Of a stretch of DNA of 25,083 nucleotides, positions 1 to 10,691 are shown piece by piece. The translations under genes and the position numbers were made by a program. Under the pieces are notes generated by a model. That model searched no databases, was not told the DNA's origin, and saw nothing but the letters and a program-made list of their open reading frames with translations. The stretch is from Cladosporium sp. IMV 00045 (lineage: Eukaryota > Ascomycota > Dothideomycetes > Cladosporiales > Cladosporiaceae), in assembly GCA_001931905.2 (NCBI GenBank), contig MSJI02000033.1, positions 1 through 25,083 of the forward strand, given 5' to 3'. The first letter of the stretch is position 1; each line of letters opens with the position of its first letter.

Positions 1-310
<310 letters not shown>

Positions 311-379
311 TTATACTAAAAATGTGGGTGGAGTCGTGGAGGGGACGGGTGTGGTGGCAGTGGCATTGACATGAGTGAA

Positions 380-1050
380 CTTACATAATTTTTCTCGCGC
401 CTTCTGCTACGTACTGCATAAGCGACAAGGCGCGCTGGCCCTGCAGGGAATAACTTTGGAAGTTTACAAATGACCGGGGACATGCTGTGGCGGGTGCAAG
501 CCATGCTACGACAGCTTGGGATTTTGACCCTACTGTCTGGCGCATCTCCCTGATCAAAGGCAACCCGTTCACTGGCAATCCTGAATTTTGTTGAAGAAAT
601 TCAACAACGAGTCTGCGGTGTACCACGTCAAAAGATGCATCATTCCTCGATACTTTACATGCTAACAGTGCAATCAGCAGCTCAGCCTAAGCCCTTCACC
701 AGTCTCACCACCCATGTATCTACAAGCGTGCCGTATCAATCTGCAAGCCATGATACACCAAGCCTGCATATTAGTCGCATGAGCACCTATGAAGGCCGCA
801 GTTGCCCGTCGCATGCAGCTCCCTTCCTACGATACTGGCAATCAATTGACACGACTCCCTTACCTCATTGCAGGCTTACATGTGTGTTGCATCTGCAGGC
901 GTGGCCGTAACCGTCAATAGTACGCGGAGAAGTCTGCAACAACTATAGGCCCGCGATACACTAGGATCAATCGACATCTGCGCCAGTATTATGCTGGCAA
1001 CCAATTATGTGTGTCAGGCTGTTAAGTGCCGAGTACTTAGCACCTAGAGG
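380..1050. other. Intergenic region between two divergent genes
   Basis: The thioredoxin reductase gene points left and the NLR-like gene points right, so this is a shared upstream region. Short ORFs on both strands show no domain, codon pattern or intron structure that supports a gene. No tRNA, repeat or transposon end was recognised. Confidence 0.6.
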
Positions 1051-1055
1051 CGAGG

Positions 1056-1066
1056 TATATATATAT
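1056..1066 (+). promoter_or_regulatory. TATA-like box of the NLR-like gene
   Basis: An alternating TATATATATAT run lies about 50-60 bp upstream of the ATG at 1115. A tiny upstream ORF of six codons (ATG at 1085) lies between the box and the start and could reduce translation. Assignment is by position and composition only. Confidence 0.4.
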
Positions 1067-1114
1067 CTACTGCGGCGCATCATCATGGCTCGACTCTTCC
1101 TGTAACTAGCTAAT

Positions 1115-2667
1115 ATGTCTCTGCACCACCTCGATCAGCCTATGGAAGACACGGCACTTGTCAGTGATCGCTATGGTGAGGATTACTCCCATACTTCCCC
1201 GGCTCGTCACCAAAGAGCATGGCTTGACGAGATGCGTGACTTCCAATCAAGGCCAAGAGGCTATCAGCAAACGGTCGCCCTTCTTCTAGGATGGGATCCT
1301 GATGGTGATGATCCTGGCGTCACTGAAGAAGTACGTACACATTGAAGGTTCTTCCCAAAGTGACACGCACACTAAACCTCTAACAGCTCACAAGACTGGC
1401 AAGAGTGCTAAAAGCTTCTTACAACGCTCAAGTGCAAATGATTGTTCTGAACTTCGCGAGTTCCTTTCAACTACGGGCTTCTCAGCATCTGTCGAGCTTT
1501 GTGTCTACTTACGATAAGCCGCACACACTACTTATCGTCTACTATGCCGGCTACGACCACTCATCAGCAACGGCATCAGGCAGCATCGCCCTATGCGAGA
1601 AGTCTACATACAGCACAGCAGAGAATCTTCCGGTCGATATCGGATGGCACGAAGTGGATCGGTCTCTCAAGGAAACGTCGTCTGACGTGCTCATGATCTT
1701 CGACTGTTCTCAGGCTGAGCTACTTTGCGGGTCCGCCCAGGCAAACGTTCTCGATCAGAGTAGGAAGTGTCAGTATCTTGGTGCATGTGGGTCAGAACAG
1801 GTGACAATGCGTGCGGGAAGAAGCTCTTTCACTTCGGCCACCATCTGGGCACTTCAAGAGCTTTCCGGGGAATTCAGATTCTCGGTAACCAGGCTTGTGA
1901 GCATCATTAAGACTTATGAGTACTTACCAGTCGATCAGACCCCGATACTGGTTGGCACTTCTCTTGAGTCGGTGTCTAGGCACATCTGTCTGGAACCTAC
2001 GGGAACATGGGGCCCCTTTACACCAGGATTTTTAGACTTGAGGTTCAAATTCCGCGGTGAAATCAGTGAGGACCGAGTCATACAAACCGCAAGAGCGCTG
2101 AAAGATGGCATGCTCAACGGGACCCCGTCTTGCATGTCAGTGTCCTTCCTGGACAGTCACAACCTAGACGTAGATGAGGCGGTCAAGAGCTGGAAGCCAA
2201 GGACGCGCTTGGGAAAGGAACGTAGACGTAAGGAAGGACGGGAGGCATCCACGAGCGGGAGTCATGTTTTCAACATCATCGGCACTATCAAACTTACATT
2301 GTTTTGGGCCGGACTCATGGCCCTCGAGAACAAGTTGCAATACTTCATCAGACGTTGTGTTGAGAGCCATCAAATATTCAGTGAGTGCTGGCCGGTGGCC
2401 AAGAATGGAGCAGTCTTGGTCACTACGCGGTCCCACGCTGTGGCATCCCAACCTATTGACCGGGGCTTGGAGATCAAAGAATTCTCCGTTGAGGACGGTG
2501 CGAAATACTTGCTACTCCAACTCGCCACCACTGTGGCCGACCAAGAAGACAGAGATGCTGCGCTCGAGATTTCGAAATCATTGAACGGCTACGCTCTTGC
2601 GCTGAGCCAGATGGCCGCCTACATCAACTCGCGGTCAATGAAGATCAAAGCTTTTGTGGAATTTTAG
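1115..2667 (+). pseudogene. Truncated NLR-like protein: caspase-like domain plus NB-ARC tail
   Basis: Exon 1 is 1115-1330 and exon 2 is 1387-2667; the 56-nt intron (GTACGT...TAACAG) joins them in phase 0 to give about 498 residues. Residues ~110-275 look like the caspase-like (peptidase C14-type) domain found at the N-terminus of many fungal NLRs: LLIVYYAG near 122-127, SDVLMIFDC near 171-179, then QYLGACGSEQV and a SFTSAT...ALQELSG segment. Residues ~407-498 resemble the second half of an NB-ARC domain (WPVAKNGAVLVTTRS, then a GLPL-like LNGYALALSQMAAYI). No P-loop or Walker B is seen between them, so the nucleotide-binding core is missing. The expected catalytic His is Tyr (YYAGY) and the expected Cys is Ser (DCS). 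After the stop the sequence continues in another frame as RENIREN, so a small deletion probably caused the stop. An AT-rich patch follows. Fungal NLRs act in non-self recognition and regulated cell death; this copy is probably non-functional. Confidence 0.72.
1331..1386 (+). other. Intron in the NLR-like gene
   Basis: The intron has a GTACGT donor, an ACTAAAC branch-like motif and a TAACAG acceptor, 56 nt in total. It removes an in-frame stop and links the short N-terminal ORF to the caspase-like frame without shifting it. Confidence 0.7.
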
Positions 2668-2905
2668 AGAAAATATCCGCGAAAACTCCACCGGGGGCGA
2701 CGGCCTGGCTGGAAGTACTTTCTGATTTTAGCTCTAAGTATTAGGTTTTAGATATTATAACTTATTCTAGAATTTAAGAATAAGTTATAAAGTATATAAG
2801 TTTAAAAGATAAAAGATTAATTAATTAGCTATCTATTATAGCTTCTAAAAGCTTTTTTATATAGCTTAATATATTGCTAGGTATACCCGCTTTAGTAGTG
2901 TTTTG
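2668..2905. repeat. AT-rich patch with a 14-bp inverted repeat
   Basis: Composition changes sharply to AT-rich just after the broken NLR frame. A perfect 14-bp inverted repeat has arms at 2755-2768 and 2777-2790 with an 8-nt loop. No ORF survives. It may be a remnant of a small transposon, but no target duplication was found. Confidence 0.45.
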
Positions 2906-2910
2906 ACTAA

Positions 2911-3369
2911 GTCTTAGAAGCACAACACGTGGAGCTTCTAACTAAGGACAGCGTAGACGATGCGCTAAACGCTTTCAACTCTCGCGCTAAGAACCTGTTT
3001 ATGATCTACTGCATTACCGGACGATTCGAGTACCTCAAGTGCAAAACTATGTGCGAGTAGAGCTACAAAGGCGGACCGCCATCTAAGCTTAGCAAGAAGC
3101 AGTCGGTCGAAAACCACGATGTGAGTGGCACCATTATCGGTATCTGGACGCCGGCCAACTAGTAAGGCTTTAGTGTCGCCGGTGAGCACCTGCATTTCAT
3201 CAACGATAAGAGGTTAGCGAGTGGCTATGTGCTAAAAATCAAGGCAGGGAAGGTTAGGATGCAGATGGCGGTAGCCTCCAACGTGCATATTGAGTCACCT
3301 GAGACTGAGGATTTCAATGAGGCGAAGCTGGTGACGGGTGATGCGGGTGTGAAGGCTGTGGAAGGCTGA
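2911..3369 (+). pseudogene. Acetolactate decarboxylase relic
   Basis: One frame, ending at TGA 3367-3369, reads LLTKDSVDDALNAFNSRAKN, LFMIYCITGRFEYLK, VSGTIIGIWTP and GEHLHFINDKR in order. This matches the layout of alpha-acetolactate decarboxylase, a zinc enzyme that converts acetolactate to acetoin. The zinc-binding HxH of the family is present as HLH. The third zinc-ligand His (usually GGHV) reads SGYV, a change explained by C-to-T. Three in-frame stops interrupt it, at 3058, 3160 and 3163. No start was identified: the left end merges into the AT-rich patch. Part of the conserved core survives over about 150 codons without frameshifts, so mutation rather than rearrangement broke it. Some filamentous fungi carry this gene; transfer from bacteria is possible but cannot be judged here. 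Confidence 0.72.
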
Positions 3370-3499
3370 AGTGCCTGAGAAGATCACGCTGCATCGTCGC
3401 TGGATCTTGCCTTTCCGTTCGGATACTGTGCAGAATGTATGCCGCACCGGTGATACATGGAACAGCATAAAGTCATACAGCATTCTAATCGTAATTTAT

Positions 3500-5233
3500 C
3501 TACTCCTCGCCGATCGTTCCAACTGTACCAGCAGACAGCTCCGGATTGGACACCATGGCCTTCCACTTCGCATCCACAGCCTCCAACTTCGATAGCAGAG
3601 CTGCAACTACTCTTCGCGCCTCGTCCATGTCCTCTGGCGCAAAGTCGGGTCTCCCATGACTGCTCGCAGCAGCGTTTCTCAGATTCTGGAGGGCGCCTTG
3701 CAGGTTTTTGAGTCGACGGCGCACTTTGCTCATGAAGTCAAGATAGCCGGTGACTCTAGCTGTTTGCTCCTTCACCACTTTGAGATACTCGTGCATTGGC
3801 ATGCAGCAACTCTTGGGTAGCTCGTCGTCGCAGGCAGCGCTCGCCTGAAACGGATTCCATGCCTCCAGCTTCAGCCAAGTGAATTTTGACCTTGATCTTG
3901 CCAGCAACTCTTCCTTCAGACGATTGCATTCATCGTAATGTTCCTGCTCCTCCCCTTCTAGAAGCCTCATCACTTCGGTTAGTACCGCAGAGGCCCGGCG
4001 CAGGTCTGCCGCAAGACTATCGCACGCCTCAAACATGCCTTGTAGTTCCGGAACCAGCATGCTAGTCATCTTGGTCAACATAGTCATCAGTGCCGTGTCT
4101 GGAGAGTACTGGTAGTACCACCTGCCGAAGCGGCTCTTGCTGAGTGTTTCGTCCAGCCACCGGGTCACGCCAGACTGGTCTTTGGGGAGTGGGTCTCCCA
4201 GTCTCTTAGACAGAATGCTGAAGTCTCTGACACTGCGGCTGACGACGTCTCTCATCTCAAAGTCGAAGTCGGCGGTTTTCATGATGAAGGCGTCCATAAT
4301 GGCGTATGCTGACTCTGTTCGAGCACGAATCAGTTCGCCTTGCTCCAGCATGTTCAGAACTCGAAAGTCAAGGGCCATGATCCCAATGTCATTCAAGATC
4401 TGGTCTGCGACCTTTTCGTAAAGCACAAGATCTCGAGAAGTGTCGACTAGATCGGAGACGGTGTCGCCAACTTGTGATCCCCTTTTAAGGACAGAAAGGC
4501 CGGAAGATGGTTGGTCAAGTGTGACACGGTTCTCGACGATTACTTCACAGATATCGACCTGGACAATCCAGCTGAACGCCCTACTGGTAGTCTTGACGGC
4601 TGTTTTGTCGCAATTTGAATCAAGCCAAGTGCTGGCACCCCACACAATGAAAAGGAACAAGGACAAGGTGACAAGCACCGGACCGAGGAAACGCCAGAGG
4701 AACTTGAGTATAGATGCTGACAATTTGATGTGTGCCAGTGCCTGGACCAAGAAGTGTTGTAGAGCTTCGACAACAGAATGAACTGCAGAACTGGTCGTGT
4801 CGGACATGGTTGAGTCATTGCCGACAGCCGGGGTGGACGGTTGCTCATTGAGCATGTGCCCGTCTTCCGGTTGGCTTTCATCGTTGTTGGATGACACTGG
4901 AAACCTCTTGCGAGCGCGGGGTCTGATACTATGCGGTAGTGCTGTCGTATCGGGAGCGATCGTTTCTGTCCCGTGCCCGTTGGTTGGCAAAGGTGGATTC
5001 ACCGACGGCGACCTGCTACGAGCGTCTTGAAGTTTCTAACGACACCTGTGTTAGAATCTTCTCTACCACTTGAGGCACGCTTTGCTTACTTTGGATCGTG
5101 TAAGGATGCTTGTTTCGGGCTGCTGACCACTCGTCTCATGGTAAGCGCTGTCACTCGCGTGCTCGCTTTCACTCGAGGCGAGGGACATCGCTGACTTCTT
5201 TTTCTTTGCTGCCATGTTGTCCTTGCGATTCAT
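3500..5233 (-). CDS. Unrecognised single-pass membrane protein, two exons
   Basis: Exon 1 is 5233-5090 and exon 2 is 5035-3500 (minus strand), giving about 559 residues. The ATG at 5233-5231 opens MNRKDNMAAKKKKS, a lysine-rich then Ser/Glu-rich head. A 54-nt intron leads in phase 0 into KLQDARSRSP and the long frame. One strong hydrophobic segment (FLGPVLVTLSLFLFIVWGA) lies at about residues 165-183, so a type II or tail-facing single-pass topology is plausible. The N-terminal ~160 residues are polar and probably disordered. The C-terminal part is helical and charged, with a likely coiled coil around 390-425 (RLLEGEEQEHYDECNRLKEE) and a late KVRRRLKNLQGALQNLRN helix. Cysteines cluster near CCMPMHEY. 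I do not recognise a family. Intact frame and normal composition suggest a live gene. Confidence 0.8.
5036..5089 (-). other. Intron in the membrane-protein gene
   Basis: On the minus strand it begins GTAAGC, holds a TTCTAAC branch-type motif and ends GTTAG. The nearer CACAG acceptor lies only a few bases from the branch site and would put a stop (TAG) in frame ten codons later, so the GTTAG acceptor is preferred. It connects the only good upstream ATG to the long ORF. Confidence 0.8.
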
Positions 5234-5405
5234 CCTTTGACTGCCGATACCTGCTGCTTCGTGGGAGTTAGGGCGAAGGTAGTAACGAGGATGTCAGTAA
5301 CAAGTGTTGGAGTGTTAACGCCCGGGGCTGGGACGAGCTGAAAGGTTTTCGATTGAAAGGAGGTAGAGTGCAATAGGAGCGTAGGAAGGGCGTTTGTTGG
5401 CTGCC

Positions 5406-5414
5406 CATATATAG
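5406..5414 (-). promoter_or_regulatory. TATA-like box of the membrane-protein gene
   Basis: The minus strand reads CTATATATG about 175 bp upstream of the ATG at 5233, in a pyrimidine-rich upstream region. Assignment rests on position only. Confidence 0.35.
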
Positions 5415-6694
5415 CCAAGGAAGGAAAGGAGAGGCTCGGTCAGACGCAATGTGACTACAATCAAACCTGCTGCAGCCAACCGTCCAAATGTGAGGCGTGC
5501 GCCAAAGCTCAAACAACCGCAGGTCCGCAGCAACAAGGTTCTTTTGTGGTGGAGCAACTGACTTACGGTGACGTGCCAGTTACACACCCTCAACAATGGC
5601 GACAGACCTCATGTATGCTTTTCTCGTTCACATATTCCAGTGTAGGCTGCAGCTGAATCAACAAAGGAGTGCGCGAGCTGTCAACCGACACCATGGCTCC
5701 GGATTGCACCTTGCGCGCCTATCGCTAAGCCTGTGCGTACCGTGCGCTGCATCCAAGCGGTTGTTCGCAGTTGCTATCGATCGAACACCCGAGTAAGTGC
5801 AGATGCCTGGCGAAAGTTGAGACTCGTCTTGGCCCTACCGTTCATATACGGATTGGGAGTTTGCAACAAGTATAAGACTTCTGCTGTCCCGCTGTCCCAA
5901 GGCTCGCAAGGGTCGCTGCTGCAAGCTGCTTCGTGTGCCCCTGGCTTCCTGAGCCGAGCTGTATGCAGGAATGCGGCAGCGTGGCTGTGGCGTTCCTGCC
6001 TTTGATCAGTATCATCTGCTCTTCAGCATGTCACTCCCATCGCGTTGCTGTCCGCTCGTGCGTTGTTCAAACCTTGCCGAGAAAACACCACGGCTGTACA
6101 TGCTGCAATACCAGTCGCGCAGAGTATCGACTCCCAGGAAGGGATGAGGGCTGGACCGAACGAGACGACTCCACTGGGTTCCCTATCGGACGGATGATGA
6201 TATGGTGGAGCATTGTAGGGGGCTTGTACTGATCTCCCCGATGAGGCTATGGCAAAGGTAGGAATTGCATAGTCTAGATTGCCCCAAGATGGTGTTCTGC
6301 GTTCTTTCTGCACGTCGGTTGTCGTCCACGTGCTTGGCCTCAGACCGAGGACCCATGGGTAGGCGTTCCCCCAGTGGTCAGGCGCATCGCCTTGTAAAAG
6401 CATGGCTTGATGTCTGAGGGTTACTTTGCGCACACTGCCTCACGCTTCCTGTGTCTGGAGTGCCAAGGAGTTCAAATCCTCCACTTCGAATTGGGGGTTT
6501 TCATCGCGCGGCTGTGGCTGCTATTCCCAAAACCAAGAGCAGATGCAATACGGGCTGGACATGGCTGATGGCCAAGAGCGCCACCTACGCATTCAGACGT
6601 TACGAGCACGCGGGCATGCGCTGCATGCATGTTGTACAGTGGTGGGCAAGAATGGATGAAACCCCTGCACCTGCATGATCTACTAACGTCACGG
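5415..6694. other. Intergenic region with no supported gene
   Basis: Ordinary composition and several short overlapping ORFs on both strands (up to about 136 codons), none with a recognisable domain, hydrophobic pattern or intron junction. It separates the membrane-protein gene from the RIP-affected island. Confidence 0.55.
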
Positions 6695-6696
6695 TA

Positions 6697-8313
6697 GGGG
6701 AGTTCGGACAGTACGGGAGTTCGGACACTCCCGCGCGCTAGTTTCGTATTCTTATCTATTTTTTACGCGTTCTCTTTCCTTCTTCTTTCTTTATGCCTAC
6801 CTATTCTGAAGATACGCTTACTATAGCCTTAGCGGCCTACCGAAACGGCGAATATACCTCGATCTAAAAGTATTCTTACGCGTTTAATATCCCGCCTTTA
6901 ACTCTCTCTAACTAGCTTTCGAAACAAACTTCCTACTCTCTATCGCATAAATCGCAAAAGATACTCTTAATAGCTAAAGAGAAGGCTCTCCTAAAGTCTA
7001 TTACTCGATTATCAAATTTAGGAATCCCTATTACCCTCGCGTTAACGAGAGAACTTACCGAAGAAATCTATAACGCCTACTTCCGCCTAACTTTAACTCC
7101 GACTTCCTACTCTCCTATTAGTAAATAGTAGATCGATAGGTTCCGAAAACAATACTCTATTCTAAAGACTATATACTCTCGAGCTATAGACGTAAACTAC
7201 TTTAAAGCGGTAAGCTATCTAACTATAAACGCCTACTTTACTACTCTTACTAACCTATTCCTCGAGAATTTCTACTCTTCCGACGCTATTTTTAACGTCG
7301 ATAAGACCGGTTTTACTCTTAGTACTACTTTACCTTCGAAAGTACTTATTAATAAAGAGGATACGAGAGCATTTAAGAAGATAAGCGAAAGGCAAGAGTA
7401 GATAACGGCTATAGAGTGCGTCGGAGCCTCGGGAGTCTCTCTACCTCTACTTATTATTTTCCGGGCGAAAGATATAAATACTAGGTGGATACTAACTTTT
7501 ACGCCCGAGAAGTAGAAGTTCTCTACCTCTTCTAGCGAGTAGACGTTCGATTCTTACGCGTACGAGTGGTTAACTACGTTATTCGAACCCGAAATAGCCT
7601 AGAAGGACGGAAAACGAAGGCTATTACTACTTAATAGACACGGATCGCATCTTACGGCTAGGTTTATCGCTTTTTACCTCGATAAAAGTATAGACCTAGT
7701 CGTATTACCGCCGTATACCTCGCATATATTATAACCTCTTAATATTAGGCTATTTAGCCCTCTAAAGCGGGCTTTATTAAGCGAGATCGACCGGCTTTTC
7801 CGGCTATATACTCGACGAATACCTCGTATCGAGTGGACTTTAGCCTATATTACCGCTCGGTCTAGGGCTTTTATAACTAGGAACGTCGAATCGGCTTTCC
7901 GAGCGTCCGGTATCTACTCTCTAAGCCCGATTACTATCCTCTCTACTCTACGAATACCTTCGGAGCCCTCTTAAGTTACTCCGCCTCCTATTACAACTCC
8001 GAACGATCTAGATTACTCTCTACTAGATAGTTCGCCTCCGGAGGGTACGGAATTATAGGAGGCGACGTTACTAGTTAACTTAATCGTTCGTTTATCTACT
8101 CTCGAGACTCCCGTAAAGCGGTATATCGAGCGATCGGGAGCGGCTTTCGAAAGGACGTCTTCTAAGAATACCCTCTTACGGAAGGAGCTATTAGAAGCTC
8201 GGGAGCTATTACGGGTACGTAAAGAACGTAAGAAAGGGAAGCGCGTAGCGATAAAAGGGAGTATTATCTTTAATATAAAGGAAATCCTTAAGGTAGTCGA
8301 GAAAGTAGAAGCG
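6697..8313 (+). mobile_element. Fot1/Pogo-type DNA transposon, RIP-degraded, 3' end missing
   Basis: The left edge is put at the TA at 6695-6696. A 13-bp motif, GGGAGTTCGGACA, then occurs twice (6698-6710 and 6715-6727), followed by CTCCCG, which resembles the terminal repeat zone of such elements. No reverse-complement partner of this motif was found downstream, so the right terminus appears lost, probably where the 198-bp repeat begins near 8314. The body codes for the transposase relic described separately. Pogo/Fot1 elements move by cut-and-paste into TA targets. Confidence 0.7.
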
Positions 8314-8337
8314 TATAATAGGGGTAATAGCCGGTAG
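6793..8337 (+). pseudogene. Pogo/Fot1 transposase relic (DDE endonuclease)
   Basis: A single frame of about 515 codons runs from ATG 6793 with no frameshift, only stops. The N-terminus (ALAAYRNGEY, then NIPPLTLSN) matches the psq/CENP-B type helix-turn-helix, and GIPITLALTRELTEEIYNAY fits the second DNA-binding half. The DDE core follows: FNVDKTGF (first Asp at 7300), LLLLNRHGSHLT (second Asp now Asn at 7633) and PPYTSHIL*PLN (third Asp now Asn at 7741, preceding Gln now a stop). Each change is a C-to-T or G-to-A transition, as RIP produces. About a dozen in-frame stops are present. The C-terminal tail is basic (RKERKKGKR). Family length is about 500-560 residues, so the coding part is nearly complete but dead. 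Confidence 0.9.
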
Positions 8338-8925
8338 GGGAAGTTAACTAAGGGGTAGGCTTCTTAGGTATAAACGATAGAGAGTAATAATAATCTAACT
8401 AGTTAATATACTTAGATAGTAAATTTAAGTACTAGCTTCGTTACTTAGATTAAGTACGAGGCTCCTATTATCGTAGGGTACGACGGTTTTAGTTAATTAG
8501 TTAGAATTTAGAGTCTGTTTTAGTACTAGTTTAAGGTATGGATTCGGTATTTCTTTTAGTAGTTAGTTTAGGGGGTATCTTTATCTCACTTTCTGCTATT
8601 AGCTATAGTAGGAGGACTGTTTTTATGATTAGCGCGATATATATAGGAGTCGGAAGACAATAATAATAACGAGGGTTACTAAAAACGCCTGATTCATTAG
8701 TTCCTATTACACTTCAATTTAATAAGCCTAGTTTAGAAGAATACTAGCCGGTTTAGGTGCCTACCTGCCTTACCTACCTATCCTAATCTATGGATTAGGA
8801 TAGGCGCTCTCCTAACCCAGCCGGTAGTACTAGGCTAGATCCGGCGCGGATATCGTGTGCCCGCGTAGTCGCGGCCACACTATAAACCGTAGACTAACTC
8901 TAATCCTATATACTAAGGAGACTCG
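8314..8925 (+). repeat. 198-bp repeat, copy 1 (split by an insertion)
   Basis: The left part is 8314-8467 and the right part 8883-8925, interrupted by the 413-bp element. Joined, the two parts match copies at 12712-12909 and 13606-13804 (shared cores GGAAGTTAACTA, CTTAGATAGTAAATTTAA and TAGACTAACTCTAA). Its left end abuts the end of the transposase frame. It may be part of an LTR, but no full LTR pair was demonstrated. Confidence 0.75.
8468..8880 (+). mobile_element. 413-bp non-autonomous element, copy A
   Basis: It is flanked by TA (8466-8467 and 8881-8882). Removing it and one TA restores the uninterrupted 198-bp repeat seen in the other copies. It holds a perfect 12-bp inverted repeat (arms 8777-8788 and 8793-8804) and ends with a hairpin-forming GTGTGCCCGCG...CGCGGCCACAC. 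No coding frame and no clear terminal inverted repeats are seen. The TA duplication suggests mobilisation by a Tc1/mariner/Pogo-type transposase. Confidence 0.75.
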
Positions 8926-10274
8926 TAGTAAATATACTCTACTCTATTATTCGGAGAGTAATAGAGTAGTAGAGTAGATAGAGTAATAGAGTATATTACG
9001 TGACCTATAACCTACTCTATAGGCGGGCTTTACCTATTAATATATAGCAGTCTCCCCGTAACGCGCTATACGCGTTCTAACTATCCTAGGGTTATTATAA
9101 ATAGGCGAAATAAACCTAGGTAGCTCGCTTTACGGTTCTATTAAGTCGTATATAAGCTATAGGGCTAGAGCCGAGTATTAGGGGTTTAGACCCGAGCGTC
9201 GCTATAATAGAGTAAAGTGCTCTATTATCGTAACGTAGTCTATCGTTCGCGGGTAATACGAGCGAGCGACGAGTAGCTAAAGTTTTGCTAGATAAGAGGA
9301 GTTAAGCTATTAAAGGTTACTAGTATACTACCTAGGCTATTAAGGGTTATATATATAAATTAACGCTAAACTCCTTATTATTACCTTACTATAGCTATTT
9401 CATAATAGATTAATAAAAGCTAATTATTCTTACTTAAGTATAAGGAACTATAAAAAAGCGCGACGAGGTTATACTACTTACGATTGCGGGATTTTACTAA
9501 GCCGTAATACATAGCTATAACTTTCCCCGTCTTCTAACTATAAGATATTTCCTACTTACATTAAGATCTATATTCGTTTAGTACGGTATAACGCTTTACT
9601 AATATCTACTATATCTTTACCGCCGATAGGATTAAGATCTCGGGCTTTCGAAATATTACTAAACGTATCTAGTACCGCTATCTCTATAGAAGTTCGCTAT
9701 TAGGTCTCGTAGCTTAATAAGACTAAAGTCTAATAACTCCCTCTAGATTACCCTAAGCACTTTTAGATCCTTACGGTAGCCGCTAAGATCTAGTAAAGGC
9801 GAATAGAGTATAAAAAAGCGGTAAATAAAGCTATAGACTAAATTAATTTTACGAGTAAGATAGCTTCTACGCTTTACTATGAGATCGGTAATATACGACG
9901 AAGCTATTATAGAGTAGCCTATCTAGATTAGCTTCTTACGTTAGGGCCGGAGGATTTCTAGTCTTAACTTCCTCGCCGTTACTATTATACTCGCATATAT
10001 ACGAATTCTACTCTCGGATTTCTCGCGGATATATATCTAGAACGAAAGGCAATATTAAGCGTAAAAGCTGAAATTATACTAGCTTAGAGATTATATAGGC
10101 CGGGACATTTAAGACGAAGTAAGAGGCTTAAGGTACGGTATAGAAAGTAAGAATTTCGGATTACGCGAAATATAGCTTAGGCTTAGGGAAGGAGTTACCG
10201 ATTTTAGTATTCTTTCTACCTACTTAGTATCTCGTCTATAGAGGGAAGACGTATACTATTAGGTGTCTTCCCCG
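8926..10274. other. RIP-degraded DNA, content unresolved
   Basis: AT-rich with almost no CpA or TpG. An imperfect hairpin of TACTCTACTCTATTAT against TAATAGAGTAGTAGAGTA lies at 8935-8976, next to short GAGTAATAGAGTA-type repeats up to 8997. Several short frames between 9500 and 10260 have mostly TAG/TAA stops and may be transposon coding remnants, but no domain could be named. Confidence 0.45.
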
Positions 10275-10276
10275 TA

Positions 10277-10689
10277 TTATAGCCGCGACTACGCGGGCAT
10301 ATAATATCCGCGCCGGATCTAGCCTAGTACTACCGGCTGGGTTAGGAGAGCGCCTATCCCAATCTATAGATTAGGATAGGTAGGTAAGGCAGGTAGGCAC
10401 CTAAACCGGCTAGTATTCTTCTAAACTAGGCTTATTAAATTAAAGTATGATAGGAACTAATAAATTAGGCGTTTTTAGTAAACCTCGTTATTATTATTGT
10501 CTTCCGACTCCTATATATGTCGCGCTAATCATAAAAATAGTCCTCCTACTATAGCTAATAGTAGAAGGTGAGATGAAGATACCCCCTAAACTAACTACTA
10601 AAAGAAATACCGAATCTATACCTTAAACTAGTACTAAAATAGACTCTAAATTCCAACTAATTAACTAAAACCGTCGTACCCTACGATAG
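10277..10689 (-). mobile_element. 413-bp non-autonomous element, copy B (inverted)
   Basis: This is the reverse complement of copy A over its full 413 bp, differing mostly by C/T and G/A changes. It is also flanked by TA (10275-10276 and 10690-10691). Shared blocks include the CGCGACTACGCGGGC hairpin arm, CCGGATCTAGCCTAGTACTA and the end CCGTCGTACCCTACGATA. Identical length and matching TA flanks mark two separate insertions of one family. Confidence 0.75.
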
Positions 10690-10691
10690 TA

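Noticed and set aside
5000..5002. GTG as the start of the membrane-protein ORF
   Set aside because: It is only the first start-like codon in the long frame. A canonical intron and an upstream ATG exon give a normal eukaryotic start at 5233.
6451..6500. tRNA-like T-arm (GGAGTTCAAATCCTCC)
   Set aside because: Stem pairing is imperfect and no acceptor, D or anticodon arm can be folded around it.
5596..6678. Several ORFs of 66-136 codons in the intergenic region
   Set aside because: Overlapping on both strands, with no domain, no coherent exon structure and no family-like motif.
8468..8880. 413-bp element as a Helitron
   Set aside because: The 3' hairpin is suggestive, but the ends do not give a convincing 5' TC and 3' CTRR in both copies, and the TA flanks fit better with a Tc1/mariner-type target.
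8466..10691. The two 413-bp inverted copies as long terminal repeats of one 2.2-kb transposon
   Set aside because: The 198-bp repeat continues exactly on both sides of copy A, which shows that copy A alone is an insertion. Both copies carry their own TA flanks.
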